From Lachnospiraceae bacterium (lineage in GTDB: Bacteria > Bacillota > Clostridia > Lachnospirales > Lachnospiraceae): 64,000 nt of DNA. Each line of letters starts with the position of its first letter. The first letter of the stretch is position 1. Under the pieces are notes generated by a model that saw nothing but the letters and a program-made list of their open reading frames with translations, searched no databases and was not told where the DNA came from. The stretch covers positions 62,001 through 126,000 of the forward strand of contig NBBL01000004.1 in the NCBI GenBank assembly GCA_002892395.1, read 5' to 3'. Below, one piece after another: positions 17,034-25,055 of the stretch. The position numbers and the translations under genes were made by a program.

Positions 17034-17195
17034 GCAAAACTGCCGCTCTGCAGGCAAACCGGCTGCCTCGCAGGCAAACTGCCGCCCTACACGCAAACTG
17101 CCGCCCTACACGCAAAACTGCTGCCCTACACGCAAAATTGCCCCTTCGCACGCAAAATTGCCCCTTCGCACGCAAAATCGCCCCTTCGCACACAA
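17034..17195. repeat. Tandem array of about eight to nine 19-20 bp units
   Basis: The word GCAAA begins at 17034, 17054, 17074, 17093, 17112, 17132, 17152 and 17172, with a variant CAAAA at about 17193, giving a period of 20 or 19 bases. The last three units are nearly identical (GCAAAATTGCCCCTTCGCAC). The middle ones read GCAAACTGCCGCCCTACAC, and the first two diverge more. Each unit contains GCAA and TTGC in opposite orientation. The period is close to two helical turns. There are no unique spacers of CRISPR size. The array lies between purC and the cspA terminator. Confidence 0.85.
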
Positions 17196-17239
17196 AAGGA
17201 ACCGTCCACTTTACATCACTGTAAAATGAACGGTTCCTT
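17196..17239 (-). terminator. cspA terminator
   Basis: AAGGAACCGT (17196-17205) pairs with ACGGTTCCTT (17230-17239), with an inner TTTAC/GTAAA helix. On the minus strand it is followed by TTTT. It abuts the last unit of the repeat array. Confidence 0.8.
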
Positions 17240-17284
17240 GTTCCATCAATCTCTGACAAAAGGTTCCTGATGATAAGGCTATAT

Positions 17285-17491
17285 TTACTGAACAGCGGTA
17301 ACGTTAACGGCCTGCGGACCTCTGTTTCCGTCTGCGACTTCGAAGGTAACCTTCTGGCCATCCTCCAGTGTCTTGTATCCCTCGGAATTAATTCCGGAGA
17401 AGTGAACGAAGATCTCGCTCTTATCAGCATCGTCCGTGATAAAGCCGTATCCCTTAGTTGCGTTAAACCACTTAACTGTTCCGTTATGCAT
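17285..17491 (-). CDS. cspA: Cold-shock protein, CspA family
   Basis: A 68-residue single-domain protein with both RNA-binding motifs: [15 protein letters not shown] (RNP1 KGYGFI) and IFVHFSGI (RNP2). It ends [17 protein letters not shown] as usual. It acts as an RNA chaperone and antiterminator. ATG at 17491 has GGAGG 8 bases upstream. The long structured leader with its own consensus promoter is typical of cold-regulated csp genes. Confidence 0.96.
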   Translation of the reverse strand: MHNGTVKWFNATKGYGFITDDADKSEIFVHFSGINSEGYKTLEDGQKVTFEVADGNRGPQAVNVTAVQ

Positions 17492-17540
17492 TTGCTGTGC
17501 CTCCATAAAAATATAAAAAGATGTTTTGTGATTCCGATGC

Positions 17541-17602
17541 AAAAAATACGCATATCCTCTTCATCATGGATGGAACCGCATGACCAAAAAGATATGCGAA
17601 TC
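17541..17602 (-). promoter_or_regulatory. cspA leader hairpin with T tract
   Basis: In the roughly 130-base leader, CGCATATC (minus strand, 17591-17598) pairs perfectly with GATATGCG (17549-17556) around a 34-base loop, and GATTC/GAATC can extend it. Six T (17541-17546) follow the inner stem. This could be a temperature-sensitive structure or attenuator; the long loop argues against a classical terminator. Confidence 0.45.
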
Positions 17603-17627
17603 TGTTTCCACTTAAAATCACAAGCTG

Positions 17628-17656
17628 AGTATAGCAAAGCCCTATTTTTCTGTCAA
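17628..17656 (-). promoter_or_regulatory. cspA promoter
   Basis: TTGACA (17651-17656) and TATACT (17628-17633) on the minus strand with a 17-base spacer, a near-consensus promoter with TTTGC before the -10. Confidence 0.88.
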
Positions 17657-17748
17657 TCAATTTTGAATGATTTCTTTGCTTTTTTCACATTTTTATTTAT
17701 GCTTTTAAAAATAATTCTGTGCAAATTGGATTTTTCACCGCCGACCCT

Positions 17749-19746
17749 TCAGTCGCTTTTTCCGCCGCTGCCGGAGAGCATGTTCAACACCTCTCCCCTT
17801 CGATCTCGAAGACGGGCGGCTTCTTCAAAATTCAGCTCCGCCGCCGCCTGCCTCATTTTCTTTTCCAGCTCCTTCGAGAGCTTGCTAAGCTCTGCATCAC
17901 TCATGGACTCCGGATCCTTGTTCCATGTGCGCTCATCTTCCGGCACAGCCCTTGTCACGGAAATCACATCCCGCACCGCCTTCTGTATAGTCTTCGGCGT
18001 GATCCCGTGCGCCTGATTGTAGGCCTCCTGAATGGCGCGTCTTCGCTCCGTTTCGTCAATCGCCCGGCGCATGGAGTCTGTGACCCGATCCGCATACATG
18101 ATGACATGACCCTCCGCATTTCTGGCGGCGCGCCCGATGGTCTGAATCAGGGACGTCTCACTTCTCAAAAAGCCTTCCTTATCCGCATCCAGAATCGCGA
18201 CCAGCGAAATCTCGGGAATATCCAGTCCTTCCCGCAGCAGGTTAATCCCCACCAGAACATCAAACTCATCCAGCCGCATGGAACGAATGATCCGGGCCCG
18301 TTCCAGTGTGTCGATGTCAGAGTGGAGATACCGCACCCGCACGCCGACCTCCCGAAGGTAGTCTGTCAGATCCTCCGCCATTCGTTTCGTCAGTGTCGTA
18401 ATCAACACCTTATGTTTTCCCGCCACCTCCCGATTGACCTGGGACAGCAGGTCATCAATCTGTCCCTCAACCGGGCGCACGGAAATCTCCGGGTCCAGGA
18501 GACCTGTCGGTCGGATGATCTGCTCGGCGCGCACCATTTCATGCTCCGCCTCATAATCCGACGGCGTGGCCGAAACGAACAGCATCTGATCCACACGGCT
18601 TTCAAATTCCCGAAAATTCAGCGGGCGATTGTCCAGTGCGCTGGGCAGGCGGAAGCCGTATTCCACAAGCGTGGTCTTCCTGGACAAATTTCCGTTGAAC
18701 ATGCCTCCGATCTGAGGAATGGTGATATGGCTCTCATCCACAATGATGAGGTAGTCCTTCGGAAAATAATCCATCAATGTAAACGGCGGCTCTCCCGGTT
18801 TCTGACCGGTCAGGAATCTGGTATAATTCTCAATCCCGGAGCAGAATCCGGTCTCTCTCAGCATTTCCACATCGTAGTGGGTGCGTTCCTCAAGCCGCTG
18901 CGCCTCCAGAAGCTTCTCCTCACGCTTCAGCCGTGCCACACAGTCCTCACATTCCGCCAGAATCTCCCGGCAGGCCTTTTCTATTTTTTCCTTAGGAACC
19001 ACATAGTGAGAGGCGGGATAGACGGAAATGTGAAGCACCTCTGCCGTCGGCGTCCCCAAAAGCGCATCAATTTCCGTGATCCGCTCTATCTCATCTCCGA
19101 AAAACTCAACGCGATACGCGTACTGATCCCGGTCAGCGGGAAAAATTTCCAGCGTGTCTCCCCGCACGCGGAAGGTTCCTCGGTGAAAATCCGTATCATT
19201 CCTTGTATACTGGATATCCACCAGCTTTTCGATCACCTCATCCCGATCCTTCTCCTGCCCGGGGCGAAGGCTCACCATCATGTCCTTATAATCCACCGGG
19301 CTGCCCAGCCCATAAATACAGGAAACACTGGCGACCACAATCACATCATTCCGTTCCAGCAAGGCGCTGGTCGCGGAATTTCTGAGCTTATCAATTTCAT
19401 CATTAACGGATGAGTCCTTTTCGATGTAGGTATCTGTCTGCGGGACGTAGGCCTCCGGCTGATAGTAGTCATAGTAAGAGACAAAGTATTCCACCGCATT
19501 TTCCGGGAAGAATTCTTTCATTTCACTGTAAAGCTGGGCTGCCAGTGTCTTGTTATGAGAAATAATCAGTGTCGGCTTCTGCAGCCCTTGAATTACATTT
19601 GCCATGGTGAAGGTTTTTCCCGAACCGGTGACCCCCACCAGTGTGGCAAACTGATTTCCCTCCTTCAGCCCCTTCACCAGGGTATCGATCGCCTGCGGCT
19701 GGTCTCCTGTGGGCTGATACTCCGATACCAATTTGAACTGCCCCAT
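17749..19746 (-). CDS. uvrB: Excinuclease ABC subunit B
   Basis: A 665-residue UvrB. Motifs: Walker [15 protein letters not shown] near residue 38, the beta-hairpin region [20 protein letters not shown] near residue 90, [13 protein letters not shown], helicase motifs [10 protein letters not shown] and QTIGRAARN, and a C-terminal UVR coiled coil ([22 protein letters not shown]) that contacts UvrC. UvrB verifies damage after UvrA loading in nucleotide excision repair. uvrA and uvrC are not adjacent in this window. The ATG at 19746 follows an AAAGGACAAGGA purine tract. Confidence 0.97.
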   Translation of the reverse strand: MGQFKLVSEYQPTGDQPQAIDTLVKGLKEGNQFATLVGVTGSGKTFTMANVIQGLQKPTLIISHNKTLAAQLYSEMKEFFPENAVEYFVSYYDYYQPEAYVPQTDTYIEKDSSVNDEIDKLRNSATSALLERNDVIVVASVSCIYGLGSPVDYKDMMVSLRPGQEKDRDEVIEKLVDIQYTRNDTDFHRGTFRVRGDTLEIFPADRDQYAYRVEFFGDEIERITEIDALLGTPTAEVLHISVYPASHYVVPKEKIEKACREILAECEDCVARLKREEKLLEAQRLEERTHYDVEMLRETGFCSGIENYTRFLTGQKPGEPPFTLMDYFPKDYLIIVDESHITIPQIGGMFNGNLSRKTTLVEYGFRLPSALDNRPLNFREFESRVDQMLFVSATPSDYEAEHEMVRAEQIIRPTGLLDPEISVRPVEGQIDDLLSQVNREVAGKHKVLITTLTKRMAEDLTDYLREVGVRVRYLHSDIDTLERARIIRSMRLDEFDVLVGINLLREGLDIPEISLVAILDADKEGFLRSETSLIQTIGRAARNAEGHVIMYADRVTDSMRRAIDETERRRAIQEAYNQAHGITPKTIQKAVRDVISVTRAVPEDERTWNKDPESMSDAELSKLSKELEKKMRQAAAELNFEEAARLRDRRGEVLNMLSGSGGKSD

Positions 19747-19787
19747 TCCTTGTCCTTTCTTTGGGAATCTCCCCCAGAGCTTTCGAC

Positions 19788-19819
19788 GAAAAAGGCGGTA
19801 AGCACCCGGCCTACCGCCC
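19788..19819 (-). terminator. Terminator after the recombinase gene
   Basis: GGCGGTA (19794-19800) pairs with TACCGCC (19812-19818); on the minus strand five T follow. It separates the recombinase gene from uvrB, leaving only about 40 bases in which a uvrB promoter could sit. Confidence 0.8.
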
Positions 19820-19833
19820 GAAACAAAGCCCTG

Positions 19834-20772
19834 TCACTGCCTGCCGCTCCTCTGGGCAGCCTTCGTATCGTCTGCCGAGTACCTGCTTTCTTTTTTCCCG
19901 CCGCTCTCTGCCCTTGTCCTGTCTCCCCCATACATGCAGCTGACATACGCATGGGTAACCGAGAGATCGGAATGCCCGAGCATCGTCTGCACCGCCTGCA
20001 GATCTGCGCCACTCTGCAGGAGATTGGCCGCAAAGCTGTTACGCAGCACCTGGGGTGTGATGTCCTTTCGGATACCCGCCCGCTCTCCGTAATACTTGAT
20101 GATTTTCCAGAATCCCTGCCGGCTCATGGCCTTTCCGCTGATATTCACAAACAGAAGATCGGTATTGTTTCCCTTCAGCAATGCATCCCTCGCCCCGGAC
20201 AGGTAGGCGGACAATGCAGCCTGCACCGGTCTCCCGAACGGAATCACCCGGATATTCTCTCCCGTCCCTCTGCCTTTCACATATCCGATTTCAAAATTGA
20301 TGTCGGAGCACTTAAGTTCAATGATCTCGGAGACGCGAAGCCCTGTGGAGCAGAGCAGCTCCAGCATCGCGTAGTCTCTCACTTTTTTTAAGCTCTTCCC
20401 CCTGGTCGCCTGCAAAAATGCAGTCACCTCGCTCTCTGTCAAAACAGTGGGGGCTTTCTTCAAGATCTTGGGTGATTTCAGGTCTTTCGCCGGATTTTTT
20501 CGAACCGCACTGCGCTGCTCTTCAAACGCAAAAAAAGCCTTCATGGAAGCAACCGCGCGGGAAATGGTCGTCGCTGCCCGCCCTTTTTTCTCAAGCCAAA
20601 GCAAATAAGAGCAAAGGATTGTCCGGTTGACCCGGGCAGGATCCGAAACGCCGAGATCAGCAAGCCACCGAAGCATCTGACGCAGATCTCTCTCATAGGA
20701 AATCAGCGTATTTTGAGACATATTCCGCTTCTCTCTCAGATAATCTAAAAAACAGCGAAGCTCCTCTTCCAT
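19834..20772 (-). CDS. Tyrosine recombinase, XerC/XerD-like, with altered catalytic residues
   Basis: A 312-residue protein with a SAM-like N-terminal core-binding domain (residues 1-95) and a C-terminal catalytic domain. The first Arg is present (TGLRVSEI, R146). The Lys in the usual GKG hairpin is Arg (GRG, R168). The usual HxLRH box reads QVLRN, so the catalytic His is Gln241 while R244 is kept. LGHSDLSVTHAY supplies H267 and nucleophile Y276. A non-conserved, charged tail of about 35 residues follows. Architecture suggests a chromosome-dimer or site-specific recombinase, but the substitutions question normal activity. No attachment sites or mobile genes flank it. ATG at 20772 follows GAGGAG. 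Confidence 0.85.
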   Translation of the reverse strand: MEEELRCFLDYLREKRNMSQNTLISYERDLRQMLRWLADLGVSDPARVNRTILCSYLLWLEKKGRAATTISRAVASMKAFFAFEEQRSAVRKNPAKDLKSPKILKKAPTVLTESEVTAFLQATRGKSLKKVRDYAMLELLCSTGLRVSEIIELKCSDINFEIGYVKGRGTGENIRVIPFGRPVQAALSAYLSGARDALLKGNNTDLLFVNISGKAMSRQGFWKIIKYYGERAGIRKDITPQVLRNSFAANLLQSGADLQAVQTMLGHSDLSVTHAYVSCMYGGDRTRAESGGKKESRYSADDTKAAQRSGRQ

Positions 20773-20806
20773 TGCAAACTCCTCTTCCCTTGCTCAGCTA
20801 GGACTC

Positions 20807-20835
20807 ATTATACTGACAAGCGTAGGTAAAATCAA
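20807..20835 (-). promoter_or_regulatory. Recombinase gene promoter
   Basis: TTGATT (20830-20835) and consensus TATAAT (20807-20812) on the minus strand, 17 bases apart, about 35 bases before the ATG. Confidence 0.82.
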
Positions 20836-20877
20836 ATCAGGAATCCAATGGAAGCGGAAGGAAAGGGCCGCGTTTCC

Positions 20878-20935
20878 CCTGAAGCGCACAAGATATGGAG
20901 CAGGCTTCTTCCTCCGCCTGATATCTTGCGCTTTT
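20878..20935. terminator. Hairpin after the NUDIX gene
   Basis: AAGCGC.CAAGATAT and GCAGGC on one arm pair with GCCTGATATCTTGCGCTT on the other. The T tract lies on the plus strand, opposite to the flanking minus genes, so on the minus strand it is a stem without a U tract; it may mark a 3' end or stabilise the mRNA. Confidence 0.5.
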
Positions 20936-21511
20936 TCATTTCAAAATATTTTTTGCCGCATATCCCATGATGGCCGCCACCGTTTTTCCGTCCTTCAATT
21001 TCCCCGCATAGACCATTTGCATCAAATCCGAAAGCTTCCATGTCTCCACCTGAATCCGCTCATCCTCATCCAGATGCTGCTTGCCGGGGATCAGATTTCT
21101 CGCGACAAAAATATCAATTTCTTCATCACAAAAGGCAACTGTGGTATTGATTCGCATCAAAAATTCCAGGTGCTCCGGCTTCTCCACACGGTACCCGGTC
21201 TCCTCCTCCAATTCCCGAAACGCGCAAAGCCGCCTCGGCTCATCCGGAGTGTCCACCTTGCCCGCCGGAATTTCCAGTGTATCCCGATCCAGCGCATTCC
21301 GGTACTGGCGCACCATCAGAATTTCCCCTCGATCCGTGATCGGAAGTACCGCTGCCGCGCCGTCATGGTGAATGTAATCCCAGAAGGCCCGATGTCCCCC
21401 TACCTGAACCTCATCCCGGTACACCTTTAAAATGGTTCCCTCGTAGGCCAGCTGGCGCTTCAGCCGAACGACAGGCGCCTCTTGTTTCCTTTCCGTTTTT
21501 CTCTGTTCCAT
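20936..21511 (-). CDS. NUDIX hydrolase, ADP-ribose pyrophosphatase-like
   Basis: A 191-residue protein. The NUDIX box is seen as GKVDTPDEPRRLCAFRELEE followed by ETG, fitting GX5EX7REUXEEXGU at about residues 85-108. The preceding ILMVRQYRNALDRDTLEIPAG is characteristic of ADP-ribose pyrophosphatases, which split ADP-ribose to AMP and ribose 5-phosphate. ATG at 21511 was chosen because AGAGGGGG precedes it; an earlier ATG at 21559 lies inside proC. It follows proC by 17 bases and is probably cotranscribed. Confidence 0.92.
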   Translation of the reverse strand: MEQRKTERKQEAPVVRLKRQLAYEGTILKVYRDEVQVGGHRAFWDYIHHDGAAAVLPITDRGEILMVRQYRNALDRDTLEIPAGKVDTPDEPRRLCAFRELEEETGYRVEKPEHLEFLMRINTTVAFCDEEIDIFVARNLIPGKQHLDEDERIQVETWKLSDLMQMVYAGKLKDGKTVAAIMGYAAKNILK

Positions 21512-21528
21512 CGATCCCCCTCTCCTGC

Positions 21529-22323
21529 TTATGCCTTCCCCTTGCACGCTTGGTAGCACGCCTCCGCCCCCTTCAGCACAGAGGCGCGAAACCCGCTCTC
21601 CGCAAGGGCTGCCATCTCTTCAATCGTAGTTCCTCCCGGTGAGCAGACCCGGTCCCGCAAAACTGCGGGATGCTCTCCGCTCTCCAAAACCATCCTGGCG
21701 CTTCCCAGCACGGCCTGCGCCGCCATCTGAAGGGCATCGCTCTTTTTCATTCCGTAGCGAAGCGCCGCATCCGCCAGAGTATCAATCAGCTCATAAACCA
21801 AAGCGGGCGAAGAGCCGCTGACGACTGTCACCGCGTTCATAAGCCGCTCCTCCACCTGAAAGACCCGGCCGACCCCGGAAAAAAGGCGATTCACCTCCTC
21901 CCGCTCTTCGGCGGTAAAGAGCTGCCAATCACAGGCGATTCCCGTCGCCCCTTCCGAGATCATGGCCGGCGTATTCGGCATTGCCCGGACAATACGTCGA
22001 AAGCCCTTCAGCTGCTCCGACAAATCCGAAATTGTGATGCCCGGGGCCAGAGAAACAACCATCTGATTCTCCCGGATTACCGGAACAATTTCCTGCAGCA
22101 CCTCCCGGTAGACAATCGGTTTAACCGCCAGCAGAATGAGATCGGCCCGCTTCGCCACTTCTACGTTTTCCTCCAAAAAGGGAACCCCGGTCTTTTCGGA
22201 AACCGCATGTCCGTGTTCCCTTCGTTTGCAGCTGAACAGAAGTGTCTGCGGTTCTTTCTGCTTCAGCAATCCCTTCATCAGGGCAAAGCCCATGTTTCCC
22301 ATCCCAATGAAACCTGTGATCAT
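21529..22323 (-). CDS. proC: Pyrroline-5-carboxylate reductase
   Basis: A 264-residue NAD(P)-dependent reductase for the last step of proline synthesis. MITGFIGMGNMGFALMKGL gives the Rossmann GxGxxG-type fingerprint (GMGNMG), and later AMPNTPAMISEGATGI and SGSSPALVYELIDTLADAA with SPGGTTIEEMAALAESGF, the conserved ProC C-terminal dimerisation region. ATG at 22323 has GGGAG nearby. A terminator hairpin directly upstream separates it from the TolC-like genes. Confidence 0.96.
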   Translation of the reverse strand: MITGFIGMGNMGFALMKGLLKQKEPQTLLFSCKRREHGHAVSEKTGVPFLEENVEVAKRADLILLAVKPIVYREVLQEIVPVIRENQMVVSLAPGITISDLSEQLKGFRRIVRAMPNTPAMISEGATGIACDWQLFTAEEREEVNRLFSGVGRVFQVEERLMNAVTVVSGSSPALVYELIDTLADAALRYGMKKSDALQMAAQAVLGSARMVLESGEHPAVLRDRVCSPGGTTIEEMAALAESGFRASVLKGAEACYQACKGKA

Positions 22324-22339
22324 ATTTTCTCCCTGTCTC

Positions 22340-22371
22340 AAAAAAAGAAGCACACCCCTTCGGTATGCTTC
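22340..22371 (-). terminator. Terminator after the TolC-like pair
   Basis: GAAGCATACC and GGTGTGCTTC form a stem around GAAG..G, with one mismatch, followed by seven T on the minus strand. It lies just before proC and would limit read-through into proC-NUDIX. Confidence 0.8.
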
Positions 22372-22414
22372 TATCTTAGTTCCTGCGACCTTCGAAGGCA
22401 AGCAGCTTTCCGCC

Positions 22415-23635
22415 TTACTCTGCTGATATGCTTCCATTCAGCGCCCAGTCATACACTTCCATCGCCCGAAACAGCTCGCCCTCTGCCGTGCATTTGTCTG
22501 CCTCAGCCGTTCGATACCGGATCAGTGCACTGAGATATTGCGGCACGGAAAGCAGCCCCAGCTGATACTGCATATCCGCCGCTGCTTTTTCGATTTCCGC
22601 TGCCTGAAGCCCGTTTACTGCCGCTTCATACGCTGCCTTCGCCCCGCAAGCCGACCGGTACAGCCCGTTGAGATTCGCCAGAAGGTTCTCATTCATGGCC
22701 GCTTCCCTGTCAGCCCGAAGCTCCCAGGAGCTCGTGGACTTCACATGACTCTCATGCCGAAAGTCAATCAGATCTCCGTTATTGGCAATCGCCTTCTGAA
22801 GATCCGCATCCGGGTTCATTCTGTCGATTCGGGAAAGATCTGCCTCCGGGATCGGAGCGATCTCCGGATCCCCATTCTCCCCCCAGCCGCAGAGCAAAAT
22901 CAGGTCTTTCTTCAGAGCTGTTCCGCTTCCCTCCAGCGCAGACAACTGTGCCTCTGCCTGAATGCGCTGCGTTGTTTCCTCCATCACATCATGCGCAGAG
23001 GAAAGTCCAAGAGACAAGCGCTGTTTTGCATCCCGTTCCAATTCTTCATACAGCCTCCGGGACTCCTCCGCAATCTCCCGCTGCTTCATCAGCGTGTCAT
23101 AGGATATCATGAGCTGCTTTGCTGCATTGGACACCTCCCGCTCCTCCGCGCGAAGCGGCCGATTGGAGGCAGTATTCGGGCGGCTCATTGCTGCAACCGT
23201 CTTATCCAGCGATTTTGCCGCTCGATCAAGAACCAGCTCCTGCATTTTGAAGCTTCCGTACTCCTCTGTCTCGCCCTTCTCCTTCGCCTTCTCTCCCAGC
23301 TGCCGCAGATCACGTTTTCGCGCCCGCATCCGTTCTGAAATGGTATGCATCAGGCGAATACGATCCTCAAGCCCTGACCGGGAGGATACAATCGCCGGAT
23401 TGAAGGAATGCACCAAATCCTCGATCTCATCGTAATGAAGCTGCTGATCCATGAGTCGGCTCCAGACCTCTTCCCTGTAGCCATTCAGCTCCGCAACGCT
23501 TTTTCCCACCTCATCGGGCTCCCGTGCCTTCTGCACCGCCCCGGGGGAGGAGACGGCAAACACAGCGCTCATCCAAACTGCTCCCGCCGCCGTCAAAAGC
23601 CGCTTTCTGCTCCCGCCTCTCTCTGCTGTTCTCAT
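22415..23635 (-). CDS. TolC-like outer-membrane-efflux-protein family member, copy 1
   Basis: A 406-residue exported protein with a signal peptide or anchor (about residues 10-33) and then mainly long amphipathic helices. YDEIEDLVHSFNP near residue 68 resembles the family's LxxALxxNP repeat start, and QYQLGLLSVPQYLSALIRYR near residue 362 resembles the second repeat (YxxGxxSxxDxL). It shares LCGWGENGDPEIAPIP and RIDRMNPDADL with the neighbouring gene, so the two are paralogues. TolC proteins span outer membranes; in a monoderm their role is unknown, and a periplasm-like coiled-coil function is only a guess. It lies 16 bases after copy 2, with AAGGAAGG before the ATG. Confidence 0.75.
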   Translation of the reverse strand: MRTAERGGSRKRLLTAAGAVWMSAVFAVSSPGAVQKAREPDEVGKSVAELNGYREEVWSRLMDQQLHYDEIEDLVHSFNPAIVSSRSGLEDRIRLMHTISERMRARKRDLRQLGEKAKEKGETEEYGSFKMQELVLDRAAKSLDKTVAAMSRPNTASNRPLRAEEREVSNAAKQLMISYDTLMKQREIAEESRRLYEELERDAKQRLSLGLSSAHDVMEETTQRIQAEAQLSALEGSGTALKKDLILLCGWGENGDPEIAPIPEADLSRIDRMNPDADLQKAIANNGDLIDFRHESHVKSTSSWELRADREAAMNENLLANLNGLYRSACGAKAAYEAAVNGLQAAEIEKAAADMQYQLGLLSVPQYLSALIRYRTAEADKCTAEGELFRAMEVYDWALNGSISAE

Positions 23636-23651
23636 CCCTCAAGCCTTCCTT

Positions 23652-24869
23652 TCAGGCGCTCCCTTCTCCGTTCCCTGTCGCCGCAGCCAGTCCGCTCACT
23701 GCCCAATCATACGCTTCCATTGCCTGCAACAACGCATATTCCGCATTCTGCCGCTCAAGCTCCGCCTGCTCCGCCCGGATTGCGGCGCTCTCCCTGTCCG
23801 CGCTGGAGACGAGTCCCAAGGCATATTGCTGCTCCGTCTGTTCTGCCGTCTGTGTTTGGAAGGAAGCGTCGGAGCAACGGTAGTGCCAGTTATTTTTTGC
23901 ACTCAGTACATTTTGATATGCCCTGTCCAGGCTTGAGGAAATTCTGGCTTCATTGTCTTGAATGGTGATCTCCAATGTATGGATGTCCGTCTCATTCTGA
24001 GCATTCGAACGCTTTCTTCGATTGACCCGGAGGGTGTAATTGCAGTTCAAAGCCCGTTCCAGATCTGCCTTGGGATCCATTTGATCAATCCGCGACGGAT
24101 CCGGTACAGGAAGCTTTCCCATCTCGGGCTCGGCGTTTGCCCGCCACCCCAGCATGATCCGGAGCTTCTGCCCGGACTGCTCTGCAGCAGACTGCCCTTC
24201 GATCCGGGCTTTTTCTGCCTCCTGCACCCGCTGCTCCCCACGCAAGCGCTGCGCCTCGGTTGCCATGCCAAGCTGCACCTGCGTCTGTATCACCGAAAGT
24301 GAACGCTCCGCCAGCTGCTTGGAAAGCGCTGCAAGGCGCGCCGTGTTCTGCCCCGTATACCAGGCAATCATGTTGTTCTGCGCTGTCTGTGTCAGAGCCT
24401 TTTCCGCCCGTTCATAATTGATGCGGATCACTTCGGAATCCTCCAGATTTTCATCTGCCTGCTTTAACAGCGCATCCGCCTGGAGCTCGGACATAAGCGC
24501 CGAGGTCATGCCGGCGGCATAGCCGGGATCCGATTCGTCGGGCTCGTGAATGTCCGCCAGCAGCTCCTTTGCCAGCCTTCTGTATTCTCCGGACACCTGG
24601 TCCCGGGAGTCCCCGTACTCCTTCCGGAATCTGCGGTAGCTGAACTGATTCTGCTGAACCGTCGGATTGTATTCTGCAATCAGGTCTTCGATTTCCTTGT
24701 ACTCCAATGTATTGTCCCGGAGAAGCGCCCATTCCTCCTCTGTTCTGGAAAATGCCGGGGAAGCAGCAAAACTTCTCTCACCCGGAATGGCCACAGCAAG
24801 CAGCGCTGCACAAAGCGCCGTGCCCACAATTCCCTGCGTCCTCCGTGTGAACCTCCTGTTTTCCTTCAT
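23652..24869 (-). CDS. TolC-like outer-membrane-efflux-protein family member, copy 2
   Basis: A 405-residue protein with a clear signal peptide ending around RSFAAS (residues 32-37). YKEIEDLIAEYNPTVQQNQF near residue 57 is the TolC-type first repeat and QQYALGLVSSADRESA near residue 350 the second. LGWRANAEPEMGKLPVPDP and RIDQMDPKADLERAL match copy 1, and both end with QAMEAYDWAVSG or a near-identical version. The middle is Gln/Ala/Glu-rich coiled coil. No efflux pump or membrane-fusion protein gene is adjacent; the next gene upstream encodes a secreted wall-binding-like protein. GGGAGGGAGGG precedes the ATG. Confidence 0.78.
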   Translation of the reverse strand: MKENRRFTRRTQGIVGTALCAALLAVAIPGERSFAASPAFSRTEEEWALLRDNTLEYKEIEDLIAEYNPTVQQNQFSYRRFRKEYGDSRDQVSGEYRRLAKELLADIHEPDESDPGYAAGMTSALMSELQADALLKQADENLEDSEVIRINYERAEKALTQTAQNNMIAWYTGQNTARLAALSKQLAERSLSVIQTQVQLGMATEAQRLRGEQRVQEAEKARIEGQSAAEQSGQKLRIMLGWRANAEPEMGKLPVPDPSRIDQMDPKADLERALNCNYTLRVNRRKRSNAQNETDIHTLEITIQDNEARISSSLDRAYQNVLSAKNNWHYRCSDASFQTQTAEQTEQQYALGLVSSADRESAAIRAEQAELERQNAEYALLQAMEAYDWAVSGLAAATGNGEGSA

Positions 24870-24949
24870 GTCTCACCCTCCCTCCCGGAGATACATTCTA
24901 CTTTTCATCCGCCTTGCATACCCTTCGATTCCGCCCCTCTCTTCTATCA

Positions 24950-25001
24950 AAAACGACACCCCGTCATGTTACACGCGTTTACTCAAGGCGTACGGGGTGT
25001 C
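24950..25001 (-). terminator. Terminator after the secreted wall-binding-like gene
   Basis: GACACCCCGT (24955-24964) pairs with ACGGGGTGTC (24992-25001), with an inner ACGC/GCGT helix; on the minus strand TTTTT follows within two bases. Confidence 0.82.
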
Positions 25002-25055
25002 AAGCTGATTGCCAATTCTGTTTTAAGAGGTGGGCGGCCTTAAGGGGCTCAGCAC

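Noticed and set aside
17034-17195. CRISPR array
   Set aside because: Repeats of 19-20 bp abut directly with no unique spacers, and no cas gene is in the window.
17719-19413. Long plus-strand frame opposite uvrB
   Set aside because: Shadow of uvrB; composition (His/Arg/Pro/Gln-rich) is typical of an antisense frame.
19834-20772. Integrase of a mobile element
   Set aside because: No flanking repeats, excisionase, relaxase or phage genes; neighbours are ordinary chromosomal genes with matching codon usage.
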